Source of the DNA: Bacteroidales bacterium
GTDB lineage: Bacteria > Bacteroidota > Bacteroidia > Bacteroidales > Azobacteroidaceae
Reading direction: 5' to 3'
NCBI GenBank assembly: GCA_020860885.1
Contig: JAJBTS010000357.1
Span: 1-7,975, forward strand
DNA: 7,975 nucleotides
Of the stretch, positions 1 to 7,837 are shown piece after piece. The notes below the pieces were generated by a model. It saw only the letters and a program-made list of their open reading frames with translations. It searched no databases and was not told where the DNA came from. The position numbers were made by a program, and so were the translations under genes. How positions within the stretch are numbered: position 1 is the first letter of the stretch; each line of letters starts with the position of its first letter.

Positions 1-338
1 CAATCTCTAATATTTTGTTATATAATGCTATTAAATATGCTTTAAATGACTCAGAAATATATTGTTTATTTGAGAAAGATGGAAATGATTTAATATTAAC
101 AATTGAAAACGATGGTCCTTATATAACAGAGGAAGAAATAAAAGACATATTTAAAAAAGGTGTTCGTGGAAAAAATGCTGAGAAAACAGCACGAGGACAT
201 GGTTTTGGAATGGATTTCCTAAATTCCATAGTTAAAGCTCATGATGGAAGTGTCCAAGTCGAATCTGAAAACAATTACGTAAAAGAAGGTATACCATATG
301 GAATATTTCGGTGTATCATTACCCTTCCCATTCAATAA
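1..338 (+). CDS. Sensor histidine kinase, C-terminal ATPase domain (5' end outside window)
   Basis: This is the ATP-binding (HATPase_c / GHKL) end of a histidine kinase, the part that binds ATP for phosphorylation of a conserved His in the missing upstream half. The frame is open from position 3 at the window edge and reads ISNILLYNAIKYAL, a good N-box with the Mg/ATP-binding Asn and the N-A-I-K-Y core. A TTG at 15 is in frame but lies inside the N-box, so it is not the true start. The G1 box is END-G-P-Y-I. An IFKKGVRG segment (F-box/ATP-lid region) and a G2 box G-H-G-F-G-M, followed by the usual IVKAHDG helix, come next. G-F-G-M replaces the commoner G-[IL]-G-L but keeps the glycines. The protein ends at a TAA in 336-338, a normal end for the family. 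Sensor domain, His box and partner regulator are not visible, so the signal is unknown. GC is about 30% by hand count, much lower than the adjacent gene. The stop overlaps the convergent gene on the other strand by 7 bp. Confidence 0.85.
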   Translation, partial: ISNILLYNAIKYALNDSEIYCLFEKDGNDLILTIENDGPYITEEEIKDIFKKGVRGKNAEKTARGHGFGMDFLNSIVKAHDGSVQVESENNYVKEGIPYGIFRCIITLPIQ

Positions 339-712
339 TTGAACCTATCTTTTGACCAGAAACGGCCTGCATCATCAATCAAACCCATTTCCATAGTAAG
401 ATGAGCTTTCAACAAATCATTTACACTGTTAGGGTTTAATTCATCAAGCATCTGATAGGCTTTAATTGCATTCCATACTTCCTGTACTTCGTTCATGGGA
501 GCAATAACAGGCTTGCCTTCTAATATAGCCGTTATTTGATCGGTATTTAGAGTATTTCCTTCAATGGCCAGCGAACCCGGAATAGTTTTAATCCGGTTTA
601 TCCGGTGAAGCCGTAAATCCTCACGTATGTACAAACTACCTATTGACTCGCTTATTCTGGAAACGAGATCAACGATCTTTGGTGTTACCTGGTATGGAGG
701 AATGCATGACAT
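332..712 (-). pseudogene. Truncated Fic-family protein: N-terminal part only, catalytic core missing
   Basis: Fic proteins transfer AMP (or another nucleotide part) to target proteins through a core motif HxFx(D/E)GNGR. This 126-residue frame matches the N-terminal third of the Bacteroidales Fic proteins that are usually about 330-380 residues long. RINRIKTIPGSLAIEGNTL at 37-55 contains the inhibitory-helix motif (S/T)xxxE(G/N) as S47-L-A-I-E51-G52. It is followed by QITAILEGKPV, an EVQEVWNAIKAYQMLDE helix, and DLLKAHLTMEMGLIDDAGRF. In intact members the next residues lead into the VGV... region and then the catalytic loop. Here the match stops at GRF and the frame ends eight codons later (WSKDRFNY, TGA at 332-334). 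No HPFxDGNGR is found downstream, because that DNA is the convergent kinase gene. The start is ATG at 710-712 with GGAG a few bases upstream. The fragment cannot be an AMP-transferase. Family assignment is confident; calling it a remnant rather than a functional stand-alone inhibitory module is inference. Confidence 0.75.
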
Positions 713-719
713 AACTCCA

Positions 720-727
720 CAAATATA
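720..727 (-). promoter_or_regulatory. Possible Bacteroidota promoter -7 element upstream of the Fic remnant
   Basis: The minus strand reads TATATTTG, a full match to the Bacteroidota -7 consensus TAnnTTTG. It ends 7 bases before the ATG of the Fic fragment, so a transcript would be nearly leaderless. No TTTG or TTG -33 element sits at the expected 19-21 base spacing, so this is weak. Confidence 0.3.
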
Positions 728-743
728 AAGATTATTTTTTATC

Positions 744-786
744 TGGGTAGTTTATTGGGTAGGAAATCAATCGAGGGACTACCCAA
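744..786. repeat. Three GGGTAG/CTACCC copies forming two alternative 8-bp inverted repeats
   Basis: The spacer between the giant gene and the Fic remnant has GGGTAG at 745-750 and 757-762, and CTACCC at 779-784. TGGGTAGT (744-751) pairs perfectly with ACTACCCA (778-785), and TTGGGTAG (755-762) pairs perfectly with CTACCCAA (779-786). The two stems share the right arm, so they exclude each other. The loops are 26 and 16 bases. Possible roles are a weak terminator after the giant gene (its stop is at 807-809) or a binding site for a dimeric regulator. There is no tight GC stem followed directly by a U-run, so a standard intrinsic terminator is not established. Confidence 0.5.
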
Positions 787-806
787 AAGAGAAAAAAACT
801 TTTTCG

Positions 807-1043
807 TTACTTCAATATTATCTTAGCATTTTTCCAAGTGTTTTTTGTTTTAACAGCGACAATAAGCATCTGCCTTTGGAAAATATTCTCAACCGTATAT
901 GTAGAAGTTCCCACTCTGTCATTTCCATAAAGAAATTCTCCTTGTGCTGAATAAATCCTTACCGTTTGAATCGGATCATTAACCGAACTTATTATCCTGA
1001 TCGCATTATTTACCTCAAAAACACGTATATTTGATAACACAGA
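807..1043 (-). other. T9SS type A C-terminal sorting domain (about residues 2170-2248)
   Basis: The last ~79 residues have the beta-strand pattern of T9SS sorting domains: an entry strand around SNIRVFEV, then AIRIIS, then VRIYSAQGEFLY with the conserved Gly after the I-Y-S strand, then a threonine-rich turn, MLIVAVKT, and a terminal lysine-rich strand NAKIILK. The protein stops exactly at the end of this pattern. In characterised T9SS cargo this domain directs outer-membrane passage and is usually cleaved and exchanged for a surface anchor. The left boundary is approximate. Confidence 0.8.
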
Positions 1044-4000
1044 AGATTCTTTTATACCTTTATCAATACCCACTACATCCCGAACGGATATATTCAAAAA
1101 TAACCGGCCTTCTACATTTCCTGTTTGATTATCAAAAGTATACTGCGGATTTGCGCGCAAATCTTTTATATCTCCGGTCAACCGGTCTTCCAGTTTTACG
1201 TCAAGAGAAGATTCCAAACCATCCAAACCCGTTATATGAAATGTCAACAACCCTTTCTTTGTCGTACGAATACCTAATTCAACAGGCTCTGAAAAATCAC
1301 CCATAGTTCGAATGGAAGCAGCCTTTCCATTAATCGGAGCATACAATACTGCAGATGTTTTTACACTTTCGGAAAACAAAGTCCACATATCTTTTTCTTC
1401 GGCATATTCATTACTCTCAGCCGGGTCGTATTTTATACGAACATTACTGTGTTCTATATTATCGCGTAATATGCCCATACGCAAGATAGGGTGTTCCGTG
1501 TTTTCTTCCGAACGCAATACCGTATTTGCTCTCGGATCTTCAACGGCCATATCAAAAGTAAATGTAAGTTTATCAATCACTGTGTCGTCTACTTTTTCCA
1601 CAACAAACGATTGCATCGGAGGAACTATACTTTCGTCGTTAAACGCTTCACTCTTAGTATCAAAACTATACCCATTCCATAAATAATATCCTTCACTTTT
1701 TAATAAACCGGAATTTTCTCCTACAAATTCATTTAAGTTCAGATGCGACATAAAAGGATTACCCACCAACACATTGGTATAAATAGCCTGATCCTCTTCT
1801 ACAGTAACGTCAAAAGAACCGTTCGCCTGGCCTAAACTTTCATAAGTGAACTTACCTATATTATCCCGTCCTCCATTTGGCATAGATACCGTTCCCTGGT
1901 AAACGCCCTGGTAATTCCACATCGTGTATTCCACACTATCTCTGGGGAAACGGAATTGCTGATATTCTATGTTTTGTCCTACTTCATTTCCATCATCTAC
2001 CCAAATAATATAGCCTAATCCAGGATATAATCCATCATCCAATGTATTAAAAGATCTTGACCATCCGGCACCTGAAGGAGCGCCTGTTTCGGGGTTAAAA
2101 GTAATATTGTACTTTCTCATATATACAATCGGATCCTGACGTTTCATGCTTTCTTCTTCAAAATAATCACCGGAATACATATCGCGCAACGGAGCAGAAA
2201 GAGCATACCAACGATTAGGTAATACATCCAAATCCACCTTAGCAAAATTATAATTCATATAATCTGTGCGAACAACCGATGCTCCCATTCGGAATGTAAT
2301 GGTATCACAAGCCGGACGAAGCGAAAATTCATCATCGTTTTGGGCTGTTTTTTGCAGTTTAATGTTGGTTTGATTATCCGCATAAACACTTCCATTCAAC
2401 GTTTCTACAGTCGGATCTATTAAAACCGGATAATGGTCTAACAAAATAACTCCGTTAGCAACATCCATTGATCTATTTGGAATGATCGCTTGCGTACAAT
2501 CGCCGGGAACTCCGTCACTCCAATTTTCTGCATCATTCCAGTTGTTTTTTTCTCCTTCGGAAGTCCAGACAGTCGTTTCCGGAAATATTATAAAATTATG
2601 TTCCACAGTATATTCACAACCCAACGCATTTGTAACAGTAAGGCTTATTGCATGATATCCTACCTTCAGGTCTGCAAATGTCAATTGAATTCTTTCCGCC
2701 GATGCACCTTCTGATGTCGACTCCTGAATCACCTCTTCATCAAGCATCCAATAATAATTTGCATATATATCTGTATTATTTATATTTGTATTACTATCAA
2801 AATTTACTATTGATATGTATTCAACATTATCATGACAGAAAGCAGTTATATTCATTTCCGCATTATCTCCGGCATCCTTACTATCGAAAGTCGGACTGGG
2901 TAGCGGTAAAATATCTCCGGTAAAAGTTAGTTTACGAGGTTCCGATACGGCAATGCAAGAGTAATTTTCGTTATCGTACGCTCCTATCTGTCCTACCAGC
3001 AAACGATAATCACCGTTGTTTGCCTCCGTAAATCCGGGTATAATATATTGCGATTTAACTACCGCAGTACCCGCACCGGTATTTTGTATTGTTCCATAAT
3101 TGCCAATCTTATTACCTTCTTCATCAACAATTCCTATTTTTATCCAATCATTCTGATCGGCTCCTTCCGCTCTAAATTCCCACCAGTATTCCAAATCATT
3201 GAGAAAAGTACCATTCCCTATATATTCACCGGCCAGGACTCCGGTACCGGTTGGATTTACTTCATTACTTTCCTGACAAACATTACTGTCGTACGCCGGA
3301 TATTGTTTTACCGGAGGTATATTCAGGTAAATTTCCATATCGTCCATCAACACATCGTTCCCCCCTGTGGTTCCAAAGTTGTTATTAATAATTTCCAGAG
3401 TAAGATTATCAACACCCTCTTGCTTTTCGAACATAAAACCGAACTGCCTCCAACGAACATCGCCATCAATCATATTACCGGTAACAAACTCGGCTAATAC
3501 TTCGCCTGTATCTGTGTTTATCAGTTTAAACATAAGGTTTGCTTTCTCCAATCCGGACCAAGCCACAGGACTGGTAAACCAACCGGTAAATAGCAAACTC
3601 AAATTGTCGCAGGCACCTAGGTTTTCAAGCTTATAAGTATAAAACAAACCCGGATCTTCCGTTGCGTTAACAGCAACCAGATATCCATGAGGATTTTCAT
3701 TAGGTACATCCGCATAAATATGGTCTTCTATACTGTTCCAGGAATCACCTTCCAAAGTAGGGCTGTTTTTTACTACCTTATAACTACCTTCCGGCACATT
3801 GACATCATCTATTGTGTACTGCTCATAGTCTATACCGGGTAGTGGCGTTTTCGATACTTCCGGATCTGACTCAGATATTCCTTCAAAATTTTCACGGTGA
3901 ATGCGACGCGCTGTATTGGGTGATACCATAGCATTTGAAAGTGTATCGGTAGCGGTACTTCCGCATAAATAGCCGGGTTCCAGTTTAATTTCAATCCTAT

Positions 4001-7000
4001 CGGTGCTTATGGGAGTACCTTCACTATTAAGAAGTTCTACCCAATATGTTCTTGGAGTAAATAACCCGTCAGTCTTCCGCTCATTCATAACGGCCAAAGT
4101 ATTCGATTTCTCATCGGAAAGTAATATCGGAGTTCTAATTTCTTCTATCGTTGAATATCTTTGGTCCGGATCATATTTATCTCCATCAGTCAGAGCATTT
4201 CCTCCTGTTTCAACATCGTACCATTTATAGTTAACCCCATACAATCCCGGCACCTCCATATGGATAAGTGAAGGCAGGTATCCCGGCTCCCCATCTGTTA
4301 CCATTCCGGGAAGATATAAATCATTTGATCTCTTTTCCACTTTCGCTTCATCATTACTCATATTATCCGGACAGATAAAATAGGTTTTTCCCAAATCATT
4401 CACTTTAACAGGTGTTATTTTCAAGACATCTGATATTGCAGTGTTACCGACGGAACCGGAACCGATAGCTACTAAACGATAGTAAACATCCTCCGTAACT
4501 GCACCTGTTGTAATGGTAGTAGCACCGGATATTCCATCCAATTCCTCCCAGTCATCGTCATTATCACCTCCGGTAGAGCTTTTCTGCCAATGATAACTGG
4601 CACTCGGGTCTGTCCCGGGTATTCCGCAAGATGCATAAATTCCTTTCAGTGAAACTTCGCTTCCTTGCAATACCGTAATATCCGTATTTTCAGGAATAAT
4701 AATCTGAGCCGCAGATTGCCTTACTATTGAAATGTCGTCTATACCAAAATTTCTTTCACTATAGCTCCATTGATATCCTGATGATTCAATGGTGCAAACC
4801 GCATGGAACAATGCTCCGCTTACAGATCCTTTAGGAACTAAAAAATCGAATCCATATTCTTTCCAATCGGATGTATAAACAGGGTTCCCATCGGTTGTAT
4901 AGTATTGGTCCGGATAACTTATTCCTTCATTACCAATTTCTTGCAATTGTACCCGGAAAGTGAACTGCATCTTATGAGCTGTTATAGGAATAAGATTGGC
5001 TATCATCGCCTTAAACGAATATTTACCACCAGAACATACCTCTATATTAGTTTTATAAAATTCATAGGGGGAAACTTCCGCATCATGTGAAGGAGCTGAA
5101 ACCTGAAGGAAATAACCATCATCCGTATTATCGACAATCCTGCTAAAAGCGGCGTTGTCATTTTGAAAAGTTGATTTTGTAAATGTATAAAAACCACTAT
5201 ACATATAAAGTTCATCATCACCACGATAAGAAAGCCCCGGAATGGTGTAACTCATTTTCACATCTGAACCCTTTATCCGATCAGTTGCTCCATTTCTAAA
5301 GTTTTCACTCCATCGATTGTTGTTTATTGTGACATCAACATACTTTCCTACCTTACAGTAGCCATCCGCAGATATATCTACATAATAAGGCCCGGTGGTG
5401 GATGCAATCATACCCGACGCAGGATAATCAGTCTTTGCCGGTATAGTATAATTATCTTCCGTTCCGATTACATCACTCCAGCTAAGAGAAGTATTCAACC
5501 AAGCATATTGAGGGTTAACCAATACTTCTCCCGTATAATCTACCCTTACCGTGATAGGTTCGTCAGGACTTGTAGTGTTTTGGGAGAATGTTATTTTATT
5601 CGTGTCTATACTTTCGCGGGCTACGAGCTGTATTGTATTGGATACCAGGGCATTCGTGTAGTCATCCTCAGTTGAGGTAATCAACAATCGATAATAACCT
5701 GAATTCTGAAAAGAAAAGCTCCATGTGAAACTTCCCAAACTACTATTCAATACACCAGTGCCACCGGAAATATCACCCCAATTCCCGTCGAGACCTGTAC
5801 TACTGTATTGCCATTTGTATTGTGCGGCATTTAACACAGTATATACTACATCAATATTTATCTGTTCGCCGACACAATATTCAGGCTGAGGATCCCGCAA
5901 AGTGATATCAATGGAAGGCTCGTATTGAGTAACTGCAATATCGTCTAAACCAAGCCTTAGATCTCCATCTCCAAATGATTTAGCCGATATGCGCAAGGTA
6001 ATTCCGGAGCCAGAATAATTGCTTGGTACAGTAAAGACCAATTCACTTTGTTGCCATGAATTTTTCACGGAAAAATCAGCCTCAACTGTAGCAGTAACCC
6101 CATCATTGTATTCAACCGCCAATCGGAGTGGAGTAGGATTATTGCTATTTATTCCCCACATAACTAATTGCGCTACGCTGAAAATAAAACTCTGATCTTC
6201 CATTTCCGGGCCTACCGGAATAGTAGCGGCATAAACCGTCTTATATTGATCTCCCTTAGTAAGAGAATTCATAAAATATCCTTTTGTTTTATCGCCGGCG
6301 AAGGTATTATCGTCATAGCAACAGTCTCCTCCGTATGACCAACCATAATCCTCTTCGGGATAACCCGGAATCTGCTTATTACCTACCCCGCTTAGTTTTG
6401 TGATTACATATTTTCCATCCTCCTCTATACGAATGGGTTTTTGTCCATAAGCATTTTCCAGTTTATCCCAGGTGTAAGCATCTCCATAAGTAAAATCTGT
6501 TATTATGGATGGTGCATTTTCAGGCATAATCCACCAATCGCCCGAGGCTCCGCCAGTATCTGTCTGGTCAGTAGAAGGAAAATTTCCTCCGAAGTCTTCC
6601 TTAAAGATATATTCTGTTGAAGTGTATTCTACCGTTATTATATCTGAATAGTAGGTATCATTAATAACAAGCCGGTAAAAGACATATCCCGCAGCACTTT
6701 CTGTCAATGGAGTGAAATTTAAGGTAAGAGGTCCGCTTACCGACCCTGTTGCACCTGTCCCTATGGCCTCCACCCACGAACTACCGTTATATTTCTGCCA
6801 GACATAGCCATAAGTCGTAGTTTCCATGTTTTTATATTCCGCCGCAATAGTAACCGTATTGTTGATGGCAGTATAAGTATTCAACGAAACAGGTGAAATA
6901 ACTTGTATCGCCTTTTTCCTTACAGTAATGTCATCTACTCCAAATGAGTGAAAAGAAGGAAGATCGCCATAACCAAACTTGTCAACGATGCTAAAAGTAA

Positions 7001-7553
7001 TCGTTCCGGTCTGAGTAGCTGTAACGGATAAAGAATAATATATCCACTCATTAGCATCACTTGCCTTATTTCCTGTACTTATAATTTGATTACCTATACC
7101 TTCTCCCGAGGCTTGTATTTCAAAGTTATATCCATTGTCAATTGCACGATAATAAGAACCAAACTCAATAAACTCTCCTTTACTTACAGAGAGGGAATAA
7201 GAATAGATAGTCATCGGAGCTCCTTCAATACCCGGATTAGATGCAAACAGATAATAGCCATTGCCTGAATTATCTGTTAATGGTGTATCTCCCCACATTC
7301 CATTATTTCTGGCATCTTTAGTAATAACACAGGTTTTAGGAGTATTCTGTACATTACCATCGGAAGTATATGTAAAATCTTTAAAATCGAAGTTTGCAGG
7401 TTTAGACGTCAAGTAGGGGTCGCCACCTGTTCCAAAATCTTCTTTAAAGACTGTTACCAGCTGCGCCGATGCCTGTTCATTGATCAATAACGAACCAAGT
7501 GCCAGTATAAAAACTTTTGCTAGCCGGGTAGATAAATTGAGTATTGGATTCAT
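807..7553 (-). CDS. Giant multi-domain T9SS-exported protein with Ig-like, PKD and jelly-roll-like modules
   Basis: This 2248-residue protein should cross the inner membrane by Sec and the outer membrane by the type IX (Por) system, ending on the surface or outside. ATG at 7551-7553 is chosen because it gives a clean signal peptide: R10/K13, a hydrophobic VFILALGSLLI core, and a cleavage site after ASA (28-30). Four jelly-roll-like modules follow, at about 35-212, 315-542, 748-942 and 1220-1408. Each starts with E-[DN]-F (E38, E319, E750, E1221) and ends with a D-D-[IM] strand (D207, D537, D939, D1404). Ig-like domains are placed between them by their core Trp (W260, W581, W685, W989, W1111, W1457/1458). 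A PKD-like domain lies at about 1552-1657. A W...NW...NW..GVPG segment begins at W1663, then comes a cargo-type region with WYALSAP (1782-1788), GNPF (1931-1934) and PPMQSF (1978-1983), then an Ig-like strand set with LEDRLTGDI near 2121-2129. Residues about 2170-2248 fit a type A T9SS sorting domain, ending KNAKIILK. No catalytic motif was recognised, so adhesin, matrix or glycan-binding function is inference. It sits 19 bp after a small exported-protein gene, probably in one operon. Confidence 0.9.
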   Translation of the reverse strand: MNPILNLSTRLAKVFILALGSLLINEQASAQLVTVFKEDFGTGGDPYLTSKPANFDFKDFTYTSDGNVQNTPKTCVITKDARNNGMWGDTPLTDNSGNGYYLFASNPGIEGAPMTIYSYSLSVSKGEFIEFGSYYRAIDNGYNFEIQASGEGIGNQIISTGNKASDANEWIYYSLSVTATQTGTITFSIVDKFGYGDLPSFHSFGVDDITVRKKAIQVISPVSLNTYTAINNTVTIAAEYKNMETTTYGYVWQKYNGSSWVEAIGTGATGSVSGPLTLNFTPLTESAAGYVFYRLVINDTYYSDIITVEYTSTEYIFKEDFGGNFPSTDQTDTGGASGDWWIMPENAPSIITDFTYGDAYTWDKLENAYGQKPIRIEEDGKYVITKLSGVGNKQIPGYPEEDYGWSYGGDCCYDDNTFAGDKTKGYFMNSLTKGDQYKTVYAATIPVGPEMEDQSFIFSVAQLVMWGINSNNPTPLRLAVEYNDGVTATVEADFSVKNSWQQSELVFTVPSNYSGSGITLRISAKSFGDGDLRLGLDDIAVTQYEPSIDITLRDPQPEYCVGEQINIDVVYTVLNAAQYKWQYSSTGLDGNWGDISGGTGVLNSSLGSFTWSFSFQNSGYYRLLITSTEDDYTNALVSNTIQLVARESIDTNKITFSQNTTSPDEPITVRVDYTGEVLVNPQYAWLNTSLSWSDVIGTEDNYTIPAKTDYPASGMIASTTGPYYVDISADGYCKVGKYVDVTINNNRWSENFRNGATDRIKGSDVKMSYTIPGLSYRGDDELYMYSGFYTFTKSTFQNDNAAFSRIVDNTDDGYFLQVSAPSHDAEVSPYEFYKTNIEVCSGGKYSFKAMIANLIPITAHKMQFTFRVQLQEIGNEGISYPDQYYTTDGNPVYTSDWKEYGFDFLVPKGSVSGALFHAVCTIESSGYQWSYSERNFGIDDISIVRQSAAQIIIPENTDITVLQGSEVSLKGIYASCGIPGTDPSASYHWQKSSTGGDNDDDWEELDGISGATTITTGAVTEDVYYRLVAIGSGSVGNTAISDVLKITPVKVNDLGKTYFICPDNMSNDEAKVEKRSNDLYLPGMVTDGEPGYLPSLIHMEVPGLYGVNYKWYDVETGGNALTDGDKYDPDQRYSTIEEIRTPILLSDEKSNTLAVMNERKTDGLFTPRTYWVELLNSEGTPISTDRIEIKLEPGYLCGSTATDTLSNAMVSPNTARRIHRENFEGISESDPEVSKTPLPGIDYEQYTIDDVNVPEGSYKVVKNSPTLEGDSWNSIEDHIYADVPNENPHGYLVAVNATEDPGLFYTYKLENLGACDNLSLLFTGWFTSPVAWSGLEKANLMFKLINTDTGEVLAEFVTGNMIDGDVRWRQFGFMFEKQEGVDNLTLEIINNNFGTTGGNDVLMDDMEIYLNIPPVKQYPAYDSNVCQESNEVNPTGTGVLAGEYIGNGTFLNDLEYWWEFRAEGADQNDWIKIGIVDEEGNKIGNYGTIQNTGAGTAVVKSQYIIPGFTEANNGDYRLLVGQIGAYDNENYSCIAVSEPRKLTFTGDILPLPSPTFDSKDAGDNAEMNITAFCHDNVEYISIVNFDSNTNINNTDIYANYYWMLDEEVIQESTSEGASAERIQLTFADLKVGYHAISLTVTNALGCEYTVEHNFIIFPETTVWTSEGEKNNWNDAENWSDGVPGDCTQAIIPNRSMDVANGVILLDHYPVLIDPTVETLNGSVYADNQTNIKLQKTAQNDDEFSLRPACDTITFRMGASVVRTDYMNYNFAKVDLDVLPNRWYALSAPLRDMYSGDYFEEESMKRQDPIVYMRKYNITFNPETGAPSGAGWSRSFNTLDDGLYPGLGYIIWVDDGNEVGQNIEYQQFRFPRDSVEYTMWNYQGVYQGTVSMPNGGRDNIGKFTYESLGQANGSFDVTVEEDQAIYTNVLVGNPFMSHLNLNEFVGENSGLLKSEGYYLWNGYSFDTKSEAFNDESIVPPMQSFVVEKVDDTVIDKLTFTFDMAVEDPRANTVLRSEENTEHPILRMGILRDNIEHSNVRIKYDPAESNEYAEEKDMWTLFSESVKTSAVLYAPINGKAASIRTMGDFSEPVELGIRTTKKGLLTFHITGLDGLESSLDVKLEDRLTGDIKDLRANPQYTFDNQTGNVEGRLFLNISVRDVVGIDKGIKESSVLSNIRVFEVNNAIRIISSVNDPIQTVRIYSAQGEFLYGNDRVGTSTYTVENIFQRQMLIVAVKTKNTWKNAKIILK
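7464..7553 (-). other. Sec signal peptide of the giant protein (residues 1-30)
   Basis: The N-terminus has basic R10 and K13, a hydrophobic stretch from V14 to I24, and an A-S-A motif at 28-30 followed by Q31. This is a good signal peptidase I site. There is no Cys at the cleavage point, so it is not a lipoprotein. Confidence 0.8.
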
Positions 7554-7557
7554 AATT

Positions 7558-7570
7558 ATTAAGACTTAAT
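7558..7570. repeat. Small AT-rich palindrome in the 19-bp spacer before the giant gene
   Basis: ATTAAGACTTAAT is a 6+1+6 perfect inverted repeat lying 4 bases upstream of the ATG at 7553. It is too AT-rich and has too short a loop to form a stable hairpin. It could be chance in an AT-rich spacer. Confidence 0.3.
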
Positions 7571-7572
7571 TA

Positions 7573-7833
7573 TTATTCAGTTTTAGAAGGGCGTTTCCTG
7601 CGGAAAGGAAATATGATATAAATTAATGCGAATAAAGAAAAAATAGAAGGTTCTTCTCCCTCGATGGGAACAAGTCCTAATCCGTTCTCATACTTTTCCA
7701 GATCTTCCGGACCTGCACGCAACATATGCGAATCGGCTATAGAAATATTATTTTCCAAAAGGTATTTTTTAGAAGGGGACTCACATATAAAGGAATGCTC
7801 TTCAGATTGTATCTTATATGGAGTTTGTATCAT
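7573..7833 (-). CDS. Small protein with C-terminal hydrophobic segment and RRKR tail; body of a frameshifted exported-protein gene
   Basis: This 86-codon open frame starts formally at ATG 7831-7833, but its natural start is probably ATG 7913-7915, one frame away. The frame stays open upstream to a TAG at 7888-7890 and reads ...FFANAFDNS into this Met without any ATG, GTG or TTG, so the body lacks a normal start of its own apart from the internal Met. Residues 37-54 read MLRAGPEDLEKYENGLGL. VPIEGEEP (55-62) comes next, then a short hydrophobic stretch SIFSLFALIYIIFPF (63-77) and a basic tail RRKRPSKTE. The tripartite end (Pro/Gly/acidic motif, hydrophobic segment, Arg/Lys cluster) resembles small Bacteroidales exported proteins that I recall lying next to surface-protein genes; that recollection is not a database result. 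Function is unknown. A membrane-anchored partner of the giant protein encoded 19 bp downstream is a reasonable inference. With one base removed at 7855-7862 the full product would be 113 residues. Confidence 0.6.
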   Translation of the reverse strand: MIQTPYKIQSEEHSFICESPSKKYLLENNISIADSHMLRAGPEDLEKYENGLGLVPIEGEEPSIFSLFALIYIIFPFRRKRPSKTE

Positions 7834-7837
7834 AGAA

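Noticed and set aside
15..338. Treating TTG at 15 as the start of a complete 107-residue protein
   Set aside because: In-frame codons upstream to the window edge complete the N-box, so the gene starts outside the window.
1..712. Kinase plus Fic fragment as a two-gene defence or toxin-antitoxin system
   Set aside because: The genes converge, one is broken in its catalytic part and the other is incomplete in the window, so no working pair can be argued.
791..805. A-run/T-run palindrome just after the giant gene as an intrinsic terminator
   Set aside because: The stem would be only A-T pairs with essentially no loop, so no stable hairpin forms.
1031..1686. Forward-strand open frames antisense to the 3' part of the giant gene
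   Set aside because: They mirror well-supported coding sequence, including the sorting domain, and show no domain or start signal of their own.
3048..3497. Forward-strand open frame of about 149 codons inside the giant gene
   Set aside because: It lies wholly antisense to the long frame, gives a composition-biased protein rich in Ile/Phe/Tyr, and has no recognisable motif. It is a shadow of the real gene.
807..7553. Module repeats as possible CRISPR or recombination repeats at DNA level
   Set aside because: The similarity between modules is only at protein motif level; no long identical DNA repeats or regular spacers were seen.
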